Assembly (NCBI RefSeq): GCF_026278245.1 | Contig: NZ_CP111079.1 | Span: 3,164,501-3,228,500 of the forward strand | Length of the DNA: 64,000 bases | Source of the DNA: Pontibacter kalidii | Lineage (GTDB): Bacteria > Bacteroidota > Bacteroidia > Cytophagales > Hymenobacteraceae | Direction of reading: 5' to 3' | Shown here: piece after piece, positions 1 through 9,515 of the stretch | Numbering within the stretch: the first letter of the stretch is position 1 | How the letters are laid out: each line of letters opens with the position of its first letter | Program-made: the position numbers and the translations under genes | Notes under the pieces: model-generated | Told to the model about the DNA's origin: nothing | Database searches by the model: none | What the model saw: the letters and a program-made list of their open reading frames with translations, nothing else

Positions 1-639
1 AGGAACCTGAATGCCCTGCGTCACCATCATCACCACTATTCCCGCAGCCATGAAAAGAAGCGCAATCCCGAACACCGGGTAAATGCGGCCGATCAACTTA
101 TCGATCGGCAGGACGGTAGACAGGACATAATAAATAAAGATAGCCCATACCCACAGGCTCATGCCCCCAAAACCGCCCGTCATGCCGTGCAGTATCTTAG
201 CGGGCCCTATGACGAAGACAGCTCCGACCATCACCATAAGCAGCACCGTGAAAACCCGCATAAACTGTTTCATGCCACCTCCCAGGTAGTAACCGGTGAT
301 CTCTGTTATACTTTCCCCTTTGTGCCGGAGAGAAAGCATTCCGGAAAGGTAGTCGTGTACCCCTCCGGCAAAGATCGTTCCCAGTACAATCCAAAGAAAA
401 GCGGAAGGCCCCCACATAGCCCCTGCCACAGCACCGAAAATGGGACCCAGGCCGGCAATGTTCAGAAACTGTATAAGGAAAATCCTCCATCCAGGCATGG
501 GAACAAAATCAACGTTATCCCGCAGGGTGATGGCCGGGGTCTTCCTGTCCGGCTCAACCCCGAATACTCGTTCAACAAACTTAGAGTACAATACATAGCC
601 GAGCAAAAGTGCGGCAACGGAGGCAAAGAGAGAGATCAT
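1..639 (-). CDS. cstA: Carbon starvation protein CstA family permease, N-terminal part (runs off left edge)
   Basis: Reading the minus strand from ATG at 637-639 gives 213 open codons to the window edge with no stop, so the C-terminal part is missing (CstA proteins are usually about 480-700 residues). The translation has several hydrophobic membrane segments. It also has the family-typical stretches NIAGLGPIFGAVAGAMWG (about residues 57-74) and VHDYLSGMLSLRHKGES (about 92-108), where the HD...SLRH pattern is characteristic of CstA. CstA proteins are inner-membrane transporters, linked to peptide or pyruvate uptake under carbon limitation. The gene is divergent from the ROK regulator and shares a 350-bp AT-rich upstream region with it. 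Substrate cannot be told from the sequence. Confidence 0.88.
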   Translation of the reverse strand, partial: MISLFASVAALLLGYVLYSKFVERVFGVEPDRKTPAITLRDNVDFVPMPGWRIFLIQFLNIAGLGPIFGAVAGAMWGPSAFLWIVLGTIFAGGVHDYLSGMLSLRHKGESITEITGYYLGGGMKQFMRVFTVLLMVMVGAVFVIGPAKILHGMTGGFGGMSLWVWAIFIYYVLSTVLPIDKLIGRIYPVFGIALLFMAAGIVVMMVTQGIQVP

Positions 640-992
640 ATGCTATAGTTTTAGACGAAAGCGAGGCTCTAATGATTTTATAGTGGCGGTATTTCCTCTA
701 CACTACCTGCCCCTTACTGACCTTTGATTTATATTCTCCGATTTAACTAGCTGACGCTGCTGCAGAGAAGATGGGCACCCCCCTACCGGAACCCTATGCA
801 TTGAATTCCTCTGATTATTTTCGTGTTATTTATTTCATACAAAATATATCTTTTTTAAACAAAATCACTATCTTAATAAAAAAAATATTTAAGTACCTAC
901 CCAGATTTAAATTATGATAATAACATGGGGAGCATATTTAAAACATGTGGCTAAACATCAGATCATAGGCTTTTAGACATCACAGGCAAATA
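640..992. promoter_or_regulatory. Divergent intergenic region between cstA and the ROK regulator
   Basis: This 353-bp gap separates two divergently transcribed genes, so it should hold both promoters. The half nearer the ROK gene (about 820-930) is very AT-rich, with runs of A and T. I see no convincing open reading frame and did not find a clear match to the Bacteroidetes TTTG/TAnnTTTG promoter pattern that I would defend. Confidence 0.4.
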
Positions 993-2228
993 ATGAGCAA
1001 CATACGAAAGTCTTTCCTGGAAGAATTAGGGGGAGAACACATAACAGGCGTAGCGTATAAGAACGTCTACCAGAAGAAGAGCATCATTTCCTATTTTGCC
1101 AATGTTGGCAACGCGACCATTGCCGAGCTGTGCAAGGAGTTTAATCTGAGCGCTCCCAAGGTTACCAACCTGGTGAATGAATTGATCATCGATGGCTTGG
1201 TGCAGGACTATGGCAAGATAGACTCCACTGGCGGCAGAAAGCCCAACCTGTATGGCCTTGCCCCCGACTCGGGCTTCTTCTTAGGGATCGACGTCAAAAC
1301 CCATTCCATCAACATTGGCCTGACGGACCTTCAGAAGAATATTGTTAAGATCGAGGAGCATTACCCTTACAGGCTTAACAATAGTGAAGAGTCTTTAATG
1401 GAATTGTGCCGCATCATCAACACGTTTATCAAGGATCTGCCTATCCCAAAGTCTAAGATCCTGGGCATCGGCATCAACCTTTCGGGCAGAATTAACTATA
1501 CCACCGGGTACAGCTACAGCTTCTTCCATTTTTATGAAGATCCTCTGAGCAAGATCATTGAGTCGCAGGTGGGCATCCGCGTGTTCCTGGAGAATGACTC
1601 CAGGGCGATGGCCTACGGGGAGTTCTGCGCAGGGGTGGACGGCGGCTTAAAGCATGTCTTGTTCCTCAACCTCGACCACGGATTGGGCTCAGGCATCATC
1701 ATGAACGGACAGTTATACTATGGAAAGTCCGGGTACTCCGGGGAGTTTGGCCACATGCCTGTCTATGATAACGAGATTCTCTGCCACTGCGGTAAAAAAG
1801 GCTGCCTCGAAACGGAAGCATCCGGCAGGGCGCTTGTGCGGATGTTTAAAGAGAAAGTAGCCGAAGGCTCCTCTACCCTGGTGATGCGGGATAAGCAACA
1901 TATAGACGAGATTACGTTAGAGGATATCATTGAGGCGGCACACAACGACGACGTACTGGCCATTGAACTCATTGCCCAGGTAGGGGAGAAAATAGGTCGG
2001 ATTGTGGCCGGGCTAATCAATGTGTTTAACCCCGAGCTAGTGGTGATAGGAGGCAGTTTAGCTGCCACCGGAGAATACATCAGGCTCCCCATCAAGAGCG
2101 CTGTGAACAGGTGCTCCCTGAGCCTTGTCAACAACGACACTACTTTCAAGCTTTCCAAGCTAGGCAACCGGGCCGGGGTCATCGGTGCGTGCCTTCTGGC
2201 TCGTAACCGCTTGCTCGATCTGGCTTAA
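993..2228 (+). CDS. ROK family transcriptional regulator (NagC/XylR type)
   Basis: This 411-residue protein has an N-terminal winged helix-turn-helix (about residues 25-75, ATIAELCKEFNLSAPKVTNL) followed by a ROK sugar-kinase-like domain starting at FLGIDVKTHSINIGL (about 96). The ROK zinc site is intact: CHCGKKGCLE (about residues 264-273) matches the CxCGxxGCxE consensus, and a following ETEASGRAL matches the ROK signature. The length fits NagC/Mlc/XylR-type repressors, which bind a sugar or sugar phosphate and release operator DNA. It probably senses an intermediate of the neighbouring sugar locus, which is transcribed towards it and separated by a bidirectional terminator. ATG at 993 is the first start in frame and places the HTH normally. 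Confidence 0.9.
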   Translation: MSNIRKSFLEELGGEHITGVAYKNVYQKKSIISYFANVGNATIAELCKEFNLSAPKVTNLVNELIIDGLVQDYGKIDSTGGRKPNLYGLAPDSGFFLGIDVKTHSINIGLTDLQKNIVKIEEHYPYRLNNSEESLMELCRIINTFIKDLPIPKSKILGIGINLSGRINYTTGYSYSFFHFYEDPLSKIIESQVGIRVFLENDSRAMAYGEFCAGVDGGLKHVLFLNLDHGLGSGIIMNGQLYYGKSGYSGEFGHMPVYDNEILCHCGKKGCLETEASGRALVRMFKEKVAEGSSTLVMRDKQHIDEITLEDIIEAAHNDDVLAIELIAQVGEKIGRIVAGLINVFNPELVVIGGSLAATGEYIRLPIKSAVNRCSLSLVNNDTTFKLSKLGNRAGVIGACLLARNRLLDLA

Positions 2229-2267
2229 GGCTTGCACCATACTTTATACTTGCATCATACTTGGTAG

Positions 2268-2308
2268 AAAAGTAAACCCTGCATACTTCATATGCAGGGT
2301 TTACTTTT
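2268..2308. terminator. Bidirectional terminator hairpin between convergent genes
   Basis: A perfect 18-bp inverted repeat (arms 2268-2285 and 2291-2308, 5-nt loop CTTCA) begins with A residues and ends in a run of T, so it can terminate from both strands. It lies 40 bp after the ROK stop and about 50 bp from the end of the convergent beta-propeller gene. Confidence 0.88.
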
Positions 2309-2358
2309 GATGAGCTTCACGATAGCGGGTTTCTTATAGGTTGTTCGCCGGAAGTTGA

Positions 2359-4404
2359 TCAAGGTTCATAGCTCCACAGGTGCGTTCCTCTTCTAAAGTA
2401 GAGCTTGTTATCTTTCCCTAGCGTCAGCAAGGAAGCATTCTGTTCCAGCTTTTGAATGTCCATCGTCTCAGGATCTACCACAAACAGTTCGTCATTGGCC
2501 GTGCCGTACACCTTGCCGTTCGGGTGCATCACCAGGAAAGCGTCGCGCCAGACAAAATTGTTGGCCCTCTCCTCGCTGATGAAGTATAACTCGTGCCTAG
2601 TCAGCACCTTTTTCTCTTCAATGCTATAGGTAAACAGGGTTCCCCCCGCCACGCCCCACAGCTTACCATCCGGGGCTATTTTGAGGCAGGTAACCGCCTT
2701 GGCCCCTGGCACGGGCACGGTCTCCAATACCTTCTTGCCGGTTGCAGTGTCCCAGATAAAGAGCTTTCCTTCCTGCTCGGTCGGGTGCGCCCCGATGCCT
2801 CCCCACACCGAAGTGCCGCCGAAAAGTAAGTTCTCTTTGTTACAAAGCGCTACGATCGACTGGTTCTCCATCACCGCTTTGTGATCCGTAAGTTTATCGG
2901 TCTCGGGATTATACTCCAGCAGGGAGCCGCCCAGCAAGCCATACTCCGGCACCATGCCAAAGAACATGGTTCCTTTGCTCTCCGCGCTGGCAATAGCGAA
3001 AGGCCGGCTCTGCCCTTGGACCTGCTGAATCAGCCGGGGATTTTGCTGGGCCATATCCCATGGCTTTTGCGTGTCATACACATACAGCCGCCCGTGCGGG
3101 TACACTCCAAAGTAGATCCGGGAGCCCTGTACGGCCATTCCCTCGGTTTGGTGCAGGCCCTTTAGCGTTTGCGTTTTACCCGTAGCCGGATCAAATACCC
3201 CGTGCCCACCAGCCACATAGCCAGCAGTCCAGATACGGCCATCCGGCCCGCTCAAAATAGACTGGATCGGAATAGGCAGCTCCGGCACCTCAAACTTGGT
3301 GACCGAAGACTTTCCTGTGGCAGGGTGGTACCTGACAACTTCCTTTCCCGAGGTGATCATCGACAGCTCCTGCCCCTTGGACCAGTTCATGGTAATGGCA
3401 CCGGCCGTGGCCATGACTTCTTTTGCCTGCTCTGCTGGTTTGGTCGGGTTAAGGGTGTACAGCTTGCCTTTGGAAGTATAATACACCTGCTTTTTATCCG
3501 GCGAAAGCGAGGCAGAGCGCACATCCAGATTGCCCAGCACCTGCTCTACCTTTTTAGTCTTCAGGTTGATGACCAGACTCTTGTTTTCCCCTCCACTGGT
3601 GATCAACGCCAGCAGCCTATCGCCCCCTTTCACGCCGGGCAGCAGGCTCATGTTGTACACAAACTCATGATCTTTGAATTCTTGGGGCAGAAACTCGATC
3701 TTCTCCCCGGTTTTAGGATCCAGCTCAACCAGGTGGGCATGCGACCCTACACCGGCGTAGAGCTTTCCGGTCTTTTCATGGTACACGAGACTTCGCACAT
3801 ACTTCTCACCCTCCACCAATGGTCCCTTTCCTACATCGCTGAAGCCATCCTTGGGGTGGTAGCGAAAAACCCGGCAGCCCGGATAGGTTGCTCCAAAAAT
3901 CTCTCCGTCCTTCCCGGCAGCCAAGTCCCAAAGGTAGGTTTCGCCAGGCAGGGTGTATCCCAGATTCTCTATTTGCTGGGTACCGGGGCGGTGTTTGAAC
4001 AGGTAACCGCTGGCGCTCGGCACATACAACCAACCGTCCGAGGCGACAGCCAGGTCCCAAACGCCATCCGTTTTTTCGAGTGGCAGGTCCACCACCAGCT
4101 CATTGGTCTGCACGTCGTAGCCCAGCAGGTGTGCCGGCTCCCCGCGCACCACGGTATAAGCCATTTCCCGTCCCTGGTCGTCTTTGGCAAACACGCTTCC
4201 CTGAATGGCGGCAGCACCCACCTGGGGCCCCAGGTCCGTAAACTTTCCGGCTCCAGGACTAGCTTTTACTGCTGCCTCTTTGTGTTGGGCGCTATCCCTT
4301 CCCCGGGGCTCCGTGGCCGTATGAGCCGTTTGCTCTACCTGTCCCCAGCCCGGGAAGCTGCAGAATACAAGCCCTATGCTGTATAAGAGGATCTGTTTCT
4401 TCAT
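2359..4404 (-). CDS. Secreted beta-propeller protein, paralogue 1
   Basis: The frame stays open to 4461, but ATG at 4402-4404 is the better start because it begins a signal peptide (MKKQILLYSIGLVFCSFPG...). The result is a 681-residue periplasmic or surface protein. After a 25-residue linker, the rest is repeated short beta-strand units with turn motifs such as DGRIW, DGKLWG and NGKVYG, as in SMP-30/NHL/YVTN-type propellers. The segment TYPGCRVFRYHPKDGFSDV (residues 173-191) is nearly identical in two other proteins in this window (11424-13406 and 31890-33866), so it marks a private paralogous family. The gene lies directly downstream of SusC1/SusD1, which suggests that it binds or acts on the imported glycan or its products. 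Catalytic activity is unknown. Confidence 0.8.
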   Translation of the reverse strand: MKKQILLYSIGLVFCSFPGWGQVEQTAHTATEPRGRDSAQHKEAAVKASPGAGKFTDLGPQVGAAAIQGSVFAKDDQGREMAYTVVRGEPAHLLGYDVQTNELVVDLPLEKTDGVWDLAVASDGWLYVPSASGYLFKHRPGTQQIENLGYTLPGETYLWDLAAGKDGEIFGATYPGCRVFRYHPKDGFSDVGKGPLVEGEKYVRSLVYHEKTGKLYAGVGSHAHLVELDPKTGEKIEFLPQEFKDHEFVYNMSLLPGVKGGDRLLALITSGGENKSLVINLKTKKVEQVLGNLDVRSASLSPDKKQVYYTSKGKLYTLNPTKPAEQAKEVMATAGAITMNWSKGQELSMITSGKEVVRYHPATGKSSVTKFEVPELPIPIQSILSGPDGRIWTAGYVAGGHGVFDPATGKTQTLKGLHQTEGMAVQGSRIYFGVYPHGRLYVYDTQKPWDMAQQNPRLIQQVQGQSRPFAIASAESKGTMFFGMVPEYGLLGGSLLEYNPETDKLTDHKAVMENQSIVALCNKENLLFGGTSVWGGIGAHPTEQEGKLFIWDTATGKKVLETVPVPGAKAVTCLKIAPDGKLWGVAGGTLFTYSIEEKKVLTRHELYFISEERANNFVWRDAFLVMHPNGKVYGTANDELFVVDPETMDIQKLEQNASLLTLGKDNKLYFRRGTHLWSYEP

Positions 4405-4501
4405 GTTTATACCATTTCGGTGGATGTTATACTTACCCAGGCAGGAAATACGGCTGTTCAAGTATGTTTATACTTCGGATTGCCCGGGCGCTGTTTGAAA
4501 A

Positions 4502-4550
4502 ATTCCTGCCCCGGAGGTAGCCCTGCAGACTACGCCACCAGGGCAGGAAT
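4502..4550. terminator. Hairpin between SusD1 and beta-propeller 1
   Basis: A perfect 10-bp inverted repeat, ATTCCTGCCC at 4502-4511 and GGGCAGGAAT at 4541-4550, sits in the 178-bp gap between the susD-like stop and the propeller start. It lacks a clean U-tract in the direction of transcription, so it may reduce read-through or stabilise the upstream mRNA rather than fully terminate. Confidence 0.5.
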
Positions 4551-4581
4551 CCACTCTCACACTAAAGCTAACATTGATTAA

Positions 4582-6060
4582 CTAGTACCCCGGATTCTGC
4601 GTCAGGACGCCCGGCGCTGACTGATCAATCTGGCGCTGTGGGATCGGGAAATACCTCAAATGCTCTTTCGGGGTCAGGCTTACAGCCAGGGCCGTTTGCG
4701 TATTGTTGTTAAACCCTCTTTCCTCCCGGGTAAGGCTCATGTACCTACCCGTGCGTACCAAATCGAACCAGCGCTCATTCTCATAGGCAAACTCCAGTTG
4801 GCGCTCCAGCAAGAGTTTATCATAGAAAGCCTCTTTGCTCGAAATATCCGCCAAGGTATAGTTACTGGCCGCACTTCCAAACGCCCGCTCCCGCACCCTG
4901 TTCAGTTGCGCCAGCGCCTGATCTGGCTGCCCCAGCTCGTAAAGCGTTTCGGCGTAGAGCAATACCACATCGGCAAAACGAATCACCGGCAAATCCAACC
5001 CGGAAGAACCATACGTATGGGGTACCGCATACTTATTTACATAAGGATACCAGATAGGCGGGTTATTCGGAGTAGAAGGCGGTGTCCAGAACTCATTTAT
5101 GATAGCTGCCTTACGGGTGTCCCCCTCCTGGTACTGCTTGTGCAGGCTCCAGGAAGGCAGTGCCACCTCGTTGCCGCGTGACACCACGCCAATAGCACCG
5201 CTGTTCGGGATAAAGGCTGTGGACAACGTATGGCCGTTCGTGCCATCCACATACCGGATGCTAAAGATCACCTCCCGGTTGTCCTCGGTTTCCAATTTCC
5301 AGAGCGAGGCGAAGTCGTTCACCAGACCGTACCCGGGGAACTCGCTGAGGAACTGCTCCAGGTAAGTTTTAGCGTTATTCCAGTCTTTCTGGTAAACGTA
5401 TACTTTGGCCAGTAGCGCTACCGCTGCCGCCTTGCTGGCCCGTCCCTTGGCGATGTTGGCCTGTAAAGGCAGCTTGGTGATCGCCTCTTTCAGGTCTTCC
5501 TCAATCAGGTCATATATCTCGCTCTCTGAGGCTCTGCCGATCGTTCTGGACTCCTCAATCTTGGCGATGGTTGCCGTGATCTTTGGCACGCCCCCAAAGG
5601 CCCGCACCAGGTCAAAGTAGAACAGGGCCCGCATGAACTTGGCCTCCCCGATGAGTTGGTCTTTCTGCCCGTTGGCATAATCCAATGGCTTGTCGATGTT
5701 GCCAAGCACAGCGTTAGCCCGGAAGATGCCATTGTAGGAGTTTTCCCAGTAGTTAGCCACCTGCGGGTTATCAGGCGTAAAGGCCAGCAGATCCGCTTCG
5801 TTTGCCCCTGCCACCGCCGTGTTGTTCGACATATATAAATTATCGCTGGGCATTTCCAGGATCAGGTAATCGTTGGGCTTGCGGACCTGCAGGCGGTTGT
5901 ACACACCCAGCATGGCCAGATCCAGATCTTTGGCCTTGTTGAAGGCGTTCACCTCCGTCAGCGCCGAAGGGGGCGTCATTTCCAGCAGCTCGTCGTGGCA
6001 ACTGCTCAGAGTCAGGGCCAGGCACAGGGTGCCTATCGAAGTATAAATTGTTCTTTTCAT
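4582..6060 (-). CDS. RagB/SusD family outer-membrane nutrient-binding lipoprotein (SusD1)
   Basis: A 492-residue protein starting MKRTIYTSIGTLCLALTLSS with a lipobox Cys at residue 21, so it should be an acylated surface lipoprotein. SusD hallmarks are present: an early TPR-like region (NAFNKAKDLDLAMLGVYN), the GEAKFMRALFYFDLVRAFG motif near residue 137, RASKAAAVALLAKVYVYQKDW near residue 205, and a C-terminal region with YAETLYELG, RERAF and FENERWFDLVRTG-like sequences. SusD proteins cap a SusC TonB-dependent porin and capture oligosaccharides. It follows SusC1 by 17 bp, so the two form a normal SusC/D pair. Ligand specificity cannot be read from the sequence. Confidence 0.95.
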   Translation of the reverse strand: MKRTIYTSIGTLCLALTLSSCHDELLEMTPPSALTEVNAFNKAKDLDLAMLGVYNRLQVRKPNDYLILEMPSDNLYMSNNTAVAGANEADLLAFTPDNPQVANYWENSYNGIFRANAVLGNIDKPLDYANGQKDQLIGEAKFMRALFYFDLVRAFGGVPKITATIAKIEESRTIGRASESEIYDLIEEDLKEAITKLPLQANIAKGRASKAAAVALLAKVYVYQKDWNNAKTYLEQFLSEFPGYGLVNDFASLWKLETEDNREVIFSIRYVDGTNGHTLSTAFIPNSGAIGVVSRGNEVALPSWSLHKQYQEGDTRKAAIINEFWTPPSTPNNPPIWYPYVNKYAVPHTYGSSGLDLPVIRFADVVLLYAETLYELGQPDQALAQLNRVRERAFGSAASNYTLADISSKEAFYDKLLLERQLEFAYENERWFDLVRTGRYMSLTREERGFNNNTQTALAVSLTPKEHLRYFPIPQRQIDQSAPGVLTQNPGY

Positions 6061-6077
6061 TTCGCTTCTAGAAGAAT

Positions 6078-9000
6078 TTAAAAACTCAGGTTCACACCAA
6101 ACGTCACAACACGGTTAACCGGCTCAGAGCCGTTGTTAAAACCGGGGCGGCTGTTTACCCCGCCGATCTCGCCAGCAGTAAAGCCCTCCGGGTTATAGCC
6201 GTGGAAGCCCTTCTTGGTCAGCATCAACAGGTTGCTCACCGAAGTATAAAGGCGGAGGTTGTCCATGCGCAGCTTATCCGTGATGGAGTTGGGCAGCGTA
6301 TAGCCCAGGTTCAGGTTGCGGATGGTCAGGAAAGAGGCGTCCTCGATATACACGTCGGCCGCGGTCTGGTAAGTGAGCATGCTGAGCGCACTGGCGGGCA
6401 TTTTACCATCTCCCGGCTCGGCCTCCGACCACCACTGCGTTTCCACCAGCGAGCGGCGCATGGCCCCGGCCAGGGCACCCTGGTAGTACTCGTTCTCGAA
6501 GTTATACATTTTGGCCCCCAGCGAGGCTTGCATGGCAATGCTCAGGTCAAAGTTTTTCCAGGCGAAGTTGTTCACCATACCCATGATCAGCTTGGGTTGG
6601 AAGTTGCCAAGTATAACCCTGTCCTCCGGGGTGATTTCACCGTCCCCGTCTACATCCGCAAACTTCGTGTTACCAGGCTTAGAACCCGCTCTGACAGGCG
6701 AGTTGGCCACGTCTTCGGCGTTCTGCAACACCCCGATGGCTCTGTAGCCATAGTAGGAGAACATCGGCTCGCCAACTTTGAGGATCCAGCTCATGCCATA
6801 GGTATCGGTAAAGATTCTTTCCTCCACGCCGCCCAGGCTCACCACCTCGTTTTTGTTGCGGGCCAAGTTAAAGTCTGTCTCCCATGTAAAGGCGCCTACC
6901 AGGTTTTTAGTACTGAGCTCCACCTCAAAACCGTGGTTTTTGATCTCGCCAATGTTAGAGATCGCGTCGCTGAAACCGGTGATGGCCGGGATACCTACAA
7001 AGTATAAAAGGTCTGTGGTGCGTTTGTCATAGTAGTCCACCACCACGTTAAGGCGGTTGTCGAACAGGCCCAGCTCCACGCCTACATCGTAGCTGTTGGT
7101 CTTTTCCCACTTCAGTTCCGGGTTGCCGAATGATACCTGTGCCTGCCCTTTGGCCAACTGGTTGTTAGGAGAGTAACTCACGCTGCCCACGCGGCCCAGG
7201 TAGTCAAAATCACCGATGTTGAAGTTACCGGTGGCACCGTAGCTGGCGCGTAGCTTCAGGTTGCTGATGGCAGGAATGGCATCCATGAAGTTCTCCTCCG
7301 AAACTCTCCAGGCAACCGAAGCCGACGGGAAATAACCCCACTTGTTGTTCGGGCCAAAGCGCGAGCTGCCATCTGTTCTGATCGAGCCGGAGAACAGGTA
7401 TTTGTCTTTGTAGCCATACTGCAGGCGGGTGAAGTAAGACACCAGCCCCCACTGTGACTTGGAGGTGCTGGTGGCACCAGCGTTCACGATGGCATTGTTC
7501 AGCGTCTCAATGATGTCGTTATTATAGCTACCCGCTACTGCCCCGATCGTGGCAAAGCGGTTCGTATACTTCTGGTAGGAGGCTCCTGCTATACCATTCA
7601 GCGAGTGTATATCCTTAAAGGTTTTGTCGTAGCTGAGCACGTTCTCATTCACCAGGTTGATGTTCCTTGCATCGGCTGAGGAGCCCGAGGAAACCCCGGC
7701 GTTCGAAGCGAAGGAAGCCTGGAAAGTCTCGGCGGTGTTGTAAGAGATGTTGGTGCCAACCGATGACTTAAAGTTCAGCCCTTCCAGCAGCTTCAGGCCC
7801 ACATAGGCCTCCCCGATGTTATTCATGGTAGAAGAATAATAAGAAGAGCCGTTCAGGATAGCCATGGGGTTCACACCGCCCGTTACCACCACGCCCCAGT
7901 AATCACGTGCCTTCGGGTAGGTGCCGTCCGGATTTTGCAGGGCCACAAATGGCGGGTATTTTACCAGCGGGTTAATATCCAGCGGAGAGTAACGGCGGTT
8001 GGAGAAGCTTGGGTTAAGGTTAAAGCCCACGTTCACGGCCGAGTTCACCTTTACATCCACGTTGGCTCGCACCGAGTAGTTTTTATACCAGGTATTGAGC
8101 AAGGTGCCCTGCTCATTCTTGTAGCCTCCGGATACGTAGTACTTCACGTTGTCCGTGCCGCCGCTCACCGAGAGGTTATAGTTCTGCATGGGCGCTGTGC
8201 GCAACACCTCGTCCTGCCAGTTGATGTTGTTCTCCTTGATGGCCGGGTTCACCTGGTACTGTGCCGGACGGCGGTCATCGCCCCATACCGGGATGGAAGG
8301 GTCTCCGCCAGCCCACACAAATTCACGGTTCTGGTAACGCACTACGTAGTCATAGTACTCCTGGCCGCTTATCCAGTCGTCGTGCCCCATGGCCTTGGAA
8401 AAGCCGCTGTAGGCATTGAAATTGAGCTTCGGCTTGCCCGACCTTCCTTTTTTGGTGGTCACGATCACCACGCCACCCGCACCCCTGGAGCCGTAGATGG
8501 CCGCCGAAGAAGCATCCTTCAGCACTTCAATCGACTCCACATCGTTCATGTTGATACTCTCCAGGTTGCCACCCGGGAATCCGTCTATCACCACCAGCGG
8601 ATCGTTACCCGCACTGATGGAACCTGCGCCGCGCACGCGGATGATCGGGGCTGCGCCCGGTATACTTCGGTTCTGGGTAATGTTCACACCGGCCAGCCTA
8701 CCTGCCAGCGCCGCTTCAGGCCGCCCTGCCGGAATCTGATCCAGCTTGTTGTTTTCGACTTTGGTAACAGCCGCCGTTACAGAGCTTTTCTTCACCGTGC
8801 CATAGCCAATCACCACCACTTCCTCCAGAGCTTTGGCGTCGTCGGCCAGGGTCACATTAATGGTTCCGGGACCATTGACAGGCACCTCCTGAGTCACCAT
8901 CCCGATGAAGGAGAAAACCAGCGTGCCCGGCTTATCCGGAATACTCAAGGAATAGTTACCTCCCGCATCGGTGGTGGTGCCCAGGGAAGTGCCCTTCAGC

Positions 9001-9188
9001 ACCACGGTCACGCCCGGCAGGGCCTCCCCATTTGCAGAAACAACTTTTCCGGTCATCACCCATTCCGGAAGTATAACGTCTGGGGACAGTAGGGTTTCTG
9101 TATCCCGGCTGTAAGTAGCAGAGGCAGAGAAACACAGCAATAGGATGGCAAACCCCCTTCGCCATCGATGGGTACATCTTTTTTTCAT
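6078..9188 (-). CDS. SusC/RagA family TonB-linked outer-membrane protein (SusC1)
   Basis: A 1036-residue TonB-dependent transporter. It has a signal peptide (about residues 1-27), then a carboxypeptidase-regulatory-like beta-sandwich (about 45-120, VVSANGEALPGVTVVLKGT and FSFIGMVTQEV). The linker LEEVVVIGYGTVKKSSVTAA is typical of SusC and is followed by the plug domain (IRVRGAGSISAGNDPLVVID) and a 22-strand barrel ending in an aromatic residue (VVTFGVNLSF). It works with SusD1 to bring oligosaccharides into the periplasm using TonB energy. Length is standard for the family. The 327-bp region upstream carries two hairpins, so it probably has its own leader or promoter. Confidence 0.96.
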   Translation of the reverse strand: MKKRCTHRWRRGFAILLLCFSASATYSRDTETLLSPDVILPEWVMTGKVVSANGEALPGVTVVLKGTSLGTTTDAGGNYSLSIPDKPGTLVFSFIGMVTQEVPVNGPGTINVTLADDAKALEEVVVIGYGTVKKSSVTAAVTKVENNKLDQIPAGRPEAALAGRLAGVNITQNRSIPGAAPIIRVRGAGSISAGNDPLVVIDGFPGGNLESINMNDVESIEVLKDASSAAIYGSRGAGGVVIVTTKKGRSGKPKLNFNAYSGFSKAMGHDDWISGQEYYDYVVRYQNREFVWAGGDPSIPVWGDDRRPAQYQVNPAIKENNINWQDEVLRTAPMQNYNLSVSGGTDNVKYYVSGGYKNEQGTLLNTWYKNYSVRANVDVKVNSAVNVGFNLNPSFSNRRYSPLDINPLVKYPPFVALQNPDGTYPKARDYWGVVVTGGVNPMAILNGSSYYSSTMNNIGEAYVGLKLLEGLNFKSSVGTNISYNTAETFQASFASNAGVSSGSSADARNINLVNENVLSYDKTFKDIHSLNGIAGASYQKYTNRFATIGAVAGSYNNDIIETLNNAIVNAGATSTSKSQWGLVSYFTRLQYGYKDKYLFSGSIRTDGSSRFGPNNKWGYFPSASVAWRVSEENFMDAIPAISNLKLRASYGATGNFNIGDFDYLGRVGSVSYSPNNQLAKGQAQVSFGNPELKWEKTNSYDVGVELGLFDNRLNVVVDYYDKRTTDLLYFVGIPAITGFSDAISNIGEIKNHGFEVELSTKNLVGAFTWETDFNLARNKNEVVSLGGVEERIFTDTYGMSWILKVGEPMFSYYGYRAIGVLQNAEDVANSPVRAGSKPGNTKFADVDGDGEITPEDRVILGNFQPKLIMGMVNNFAWKNFDLSIAMQASLGAKMYNFENEYYQGALAGAMRRSLVETQWWSEAEPGDGKMPASALSMLTYQTAADVYIEDASFLTIRNLNLGYTLPNSITDKLRMDNLRLYTSVSNLLMLTKKGFHGYNPEGFTAGEIGGVNSRPGFNNGSEPVNRVVTFGVNLSF

Positions 9189-9515
9189 ATTCAGGCTTTA
9201 TAAGTGTTCGTTTTTATCAGAAAAAAAATGATCCACAATGCCTCAGGAATAGAAAACGACTACCTCGTTGCCCTTACATCACACAAACTCCAACTTCCTA
9301 AGTCTTGGTACTTTACCTGTGACAAAGCCCTTAAAATGGCCTTATCACAGGTACCTGACAAGCCATGCTTCTATAAGTATAGAAGCATGGCTCCATGATC
9401 TATTTCGTATTAAGAACTGTGCGTTATACTTTATCCTGATCGTCTTTCACAAGACTAACCACGGTATGCCGGTACTTTGAAGGCTATTTGACCTGTTCAA
9501 ATAACAGGTTGCCCT
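9189..9515. promoter_or_regulatory. Leader region upstream of SusC1, containing two hairpins
   Basis: This gap lies between the SGNH hydrolase stop and the SusC1 start on the minus strand. It holds no supported gene. Two inverted repeats stand out: ACCTGTGA/TCACAGGT (9315-9322 and 9345-9352) and the perfect 14-bp hairpin at 9361-9392. They could be a terminator for the upstream unit or a structured 5' leader of the susCD mRNA. Confidence 0.5.
9361..9392. terminator. Perfect 14-bp stem-loop upstream of SusC1
   Basis: Arms 9361-9374 and 9379-9392 are exact inverted repeats around a 4-nt loop (AAGT). There is no U-run on either side, so intrinsic termination is uncertain. A regulatory RNA structure in the susC leader is an alternative. 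Confidence 0.55.

Noticed and set aside
3169..4386. 405-codon plus-strand open frame inside beta-propeller 1
   Set aside because: Antisense to a secreted propeller with a good signal peptide and paralogues. No domain signature.
7935..9092. 385-codon plus-strand open frame inside SusC1
   Set aside because: It lies entirely antisense to a clear TonB-dependent transporter and is rich in His/Val/Arg as expected from the complement. Shadow of the real gene.
9204..9480. Two short plus-strand frames in the SusC1 leader region
   Set aside because: No start context, no protein-like composition, and the region contains hairpins.
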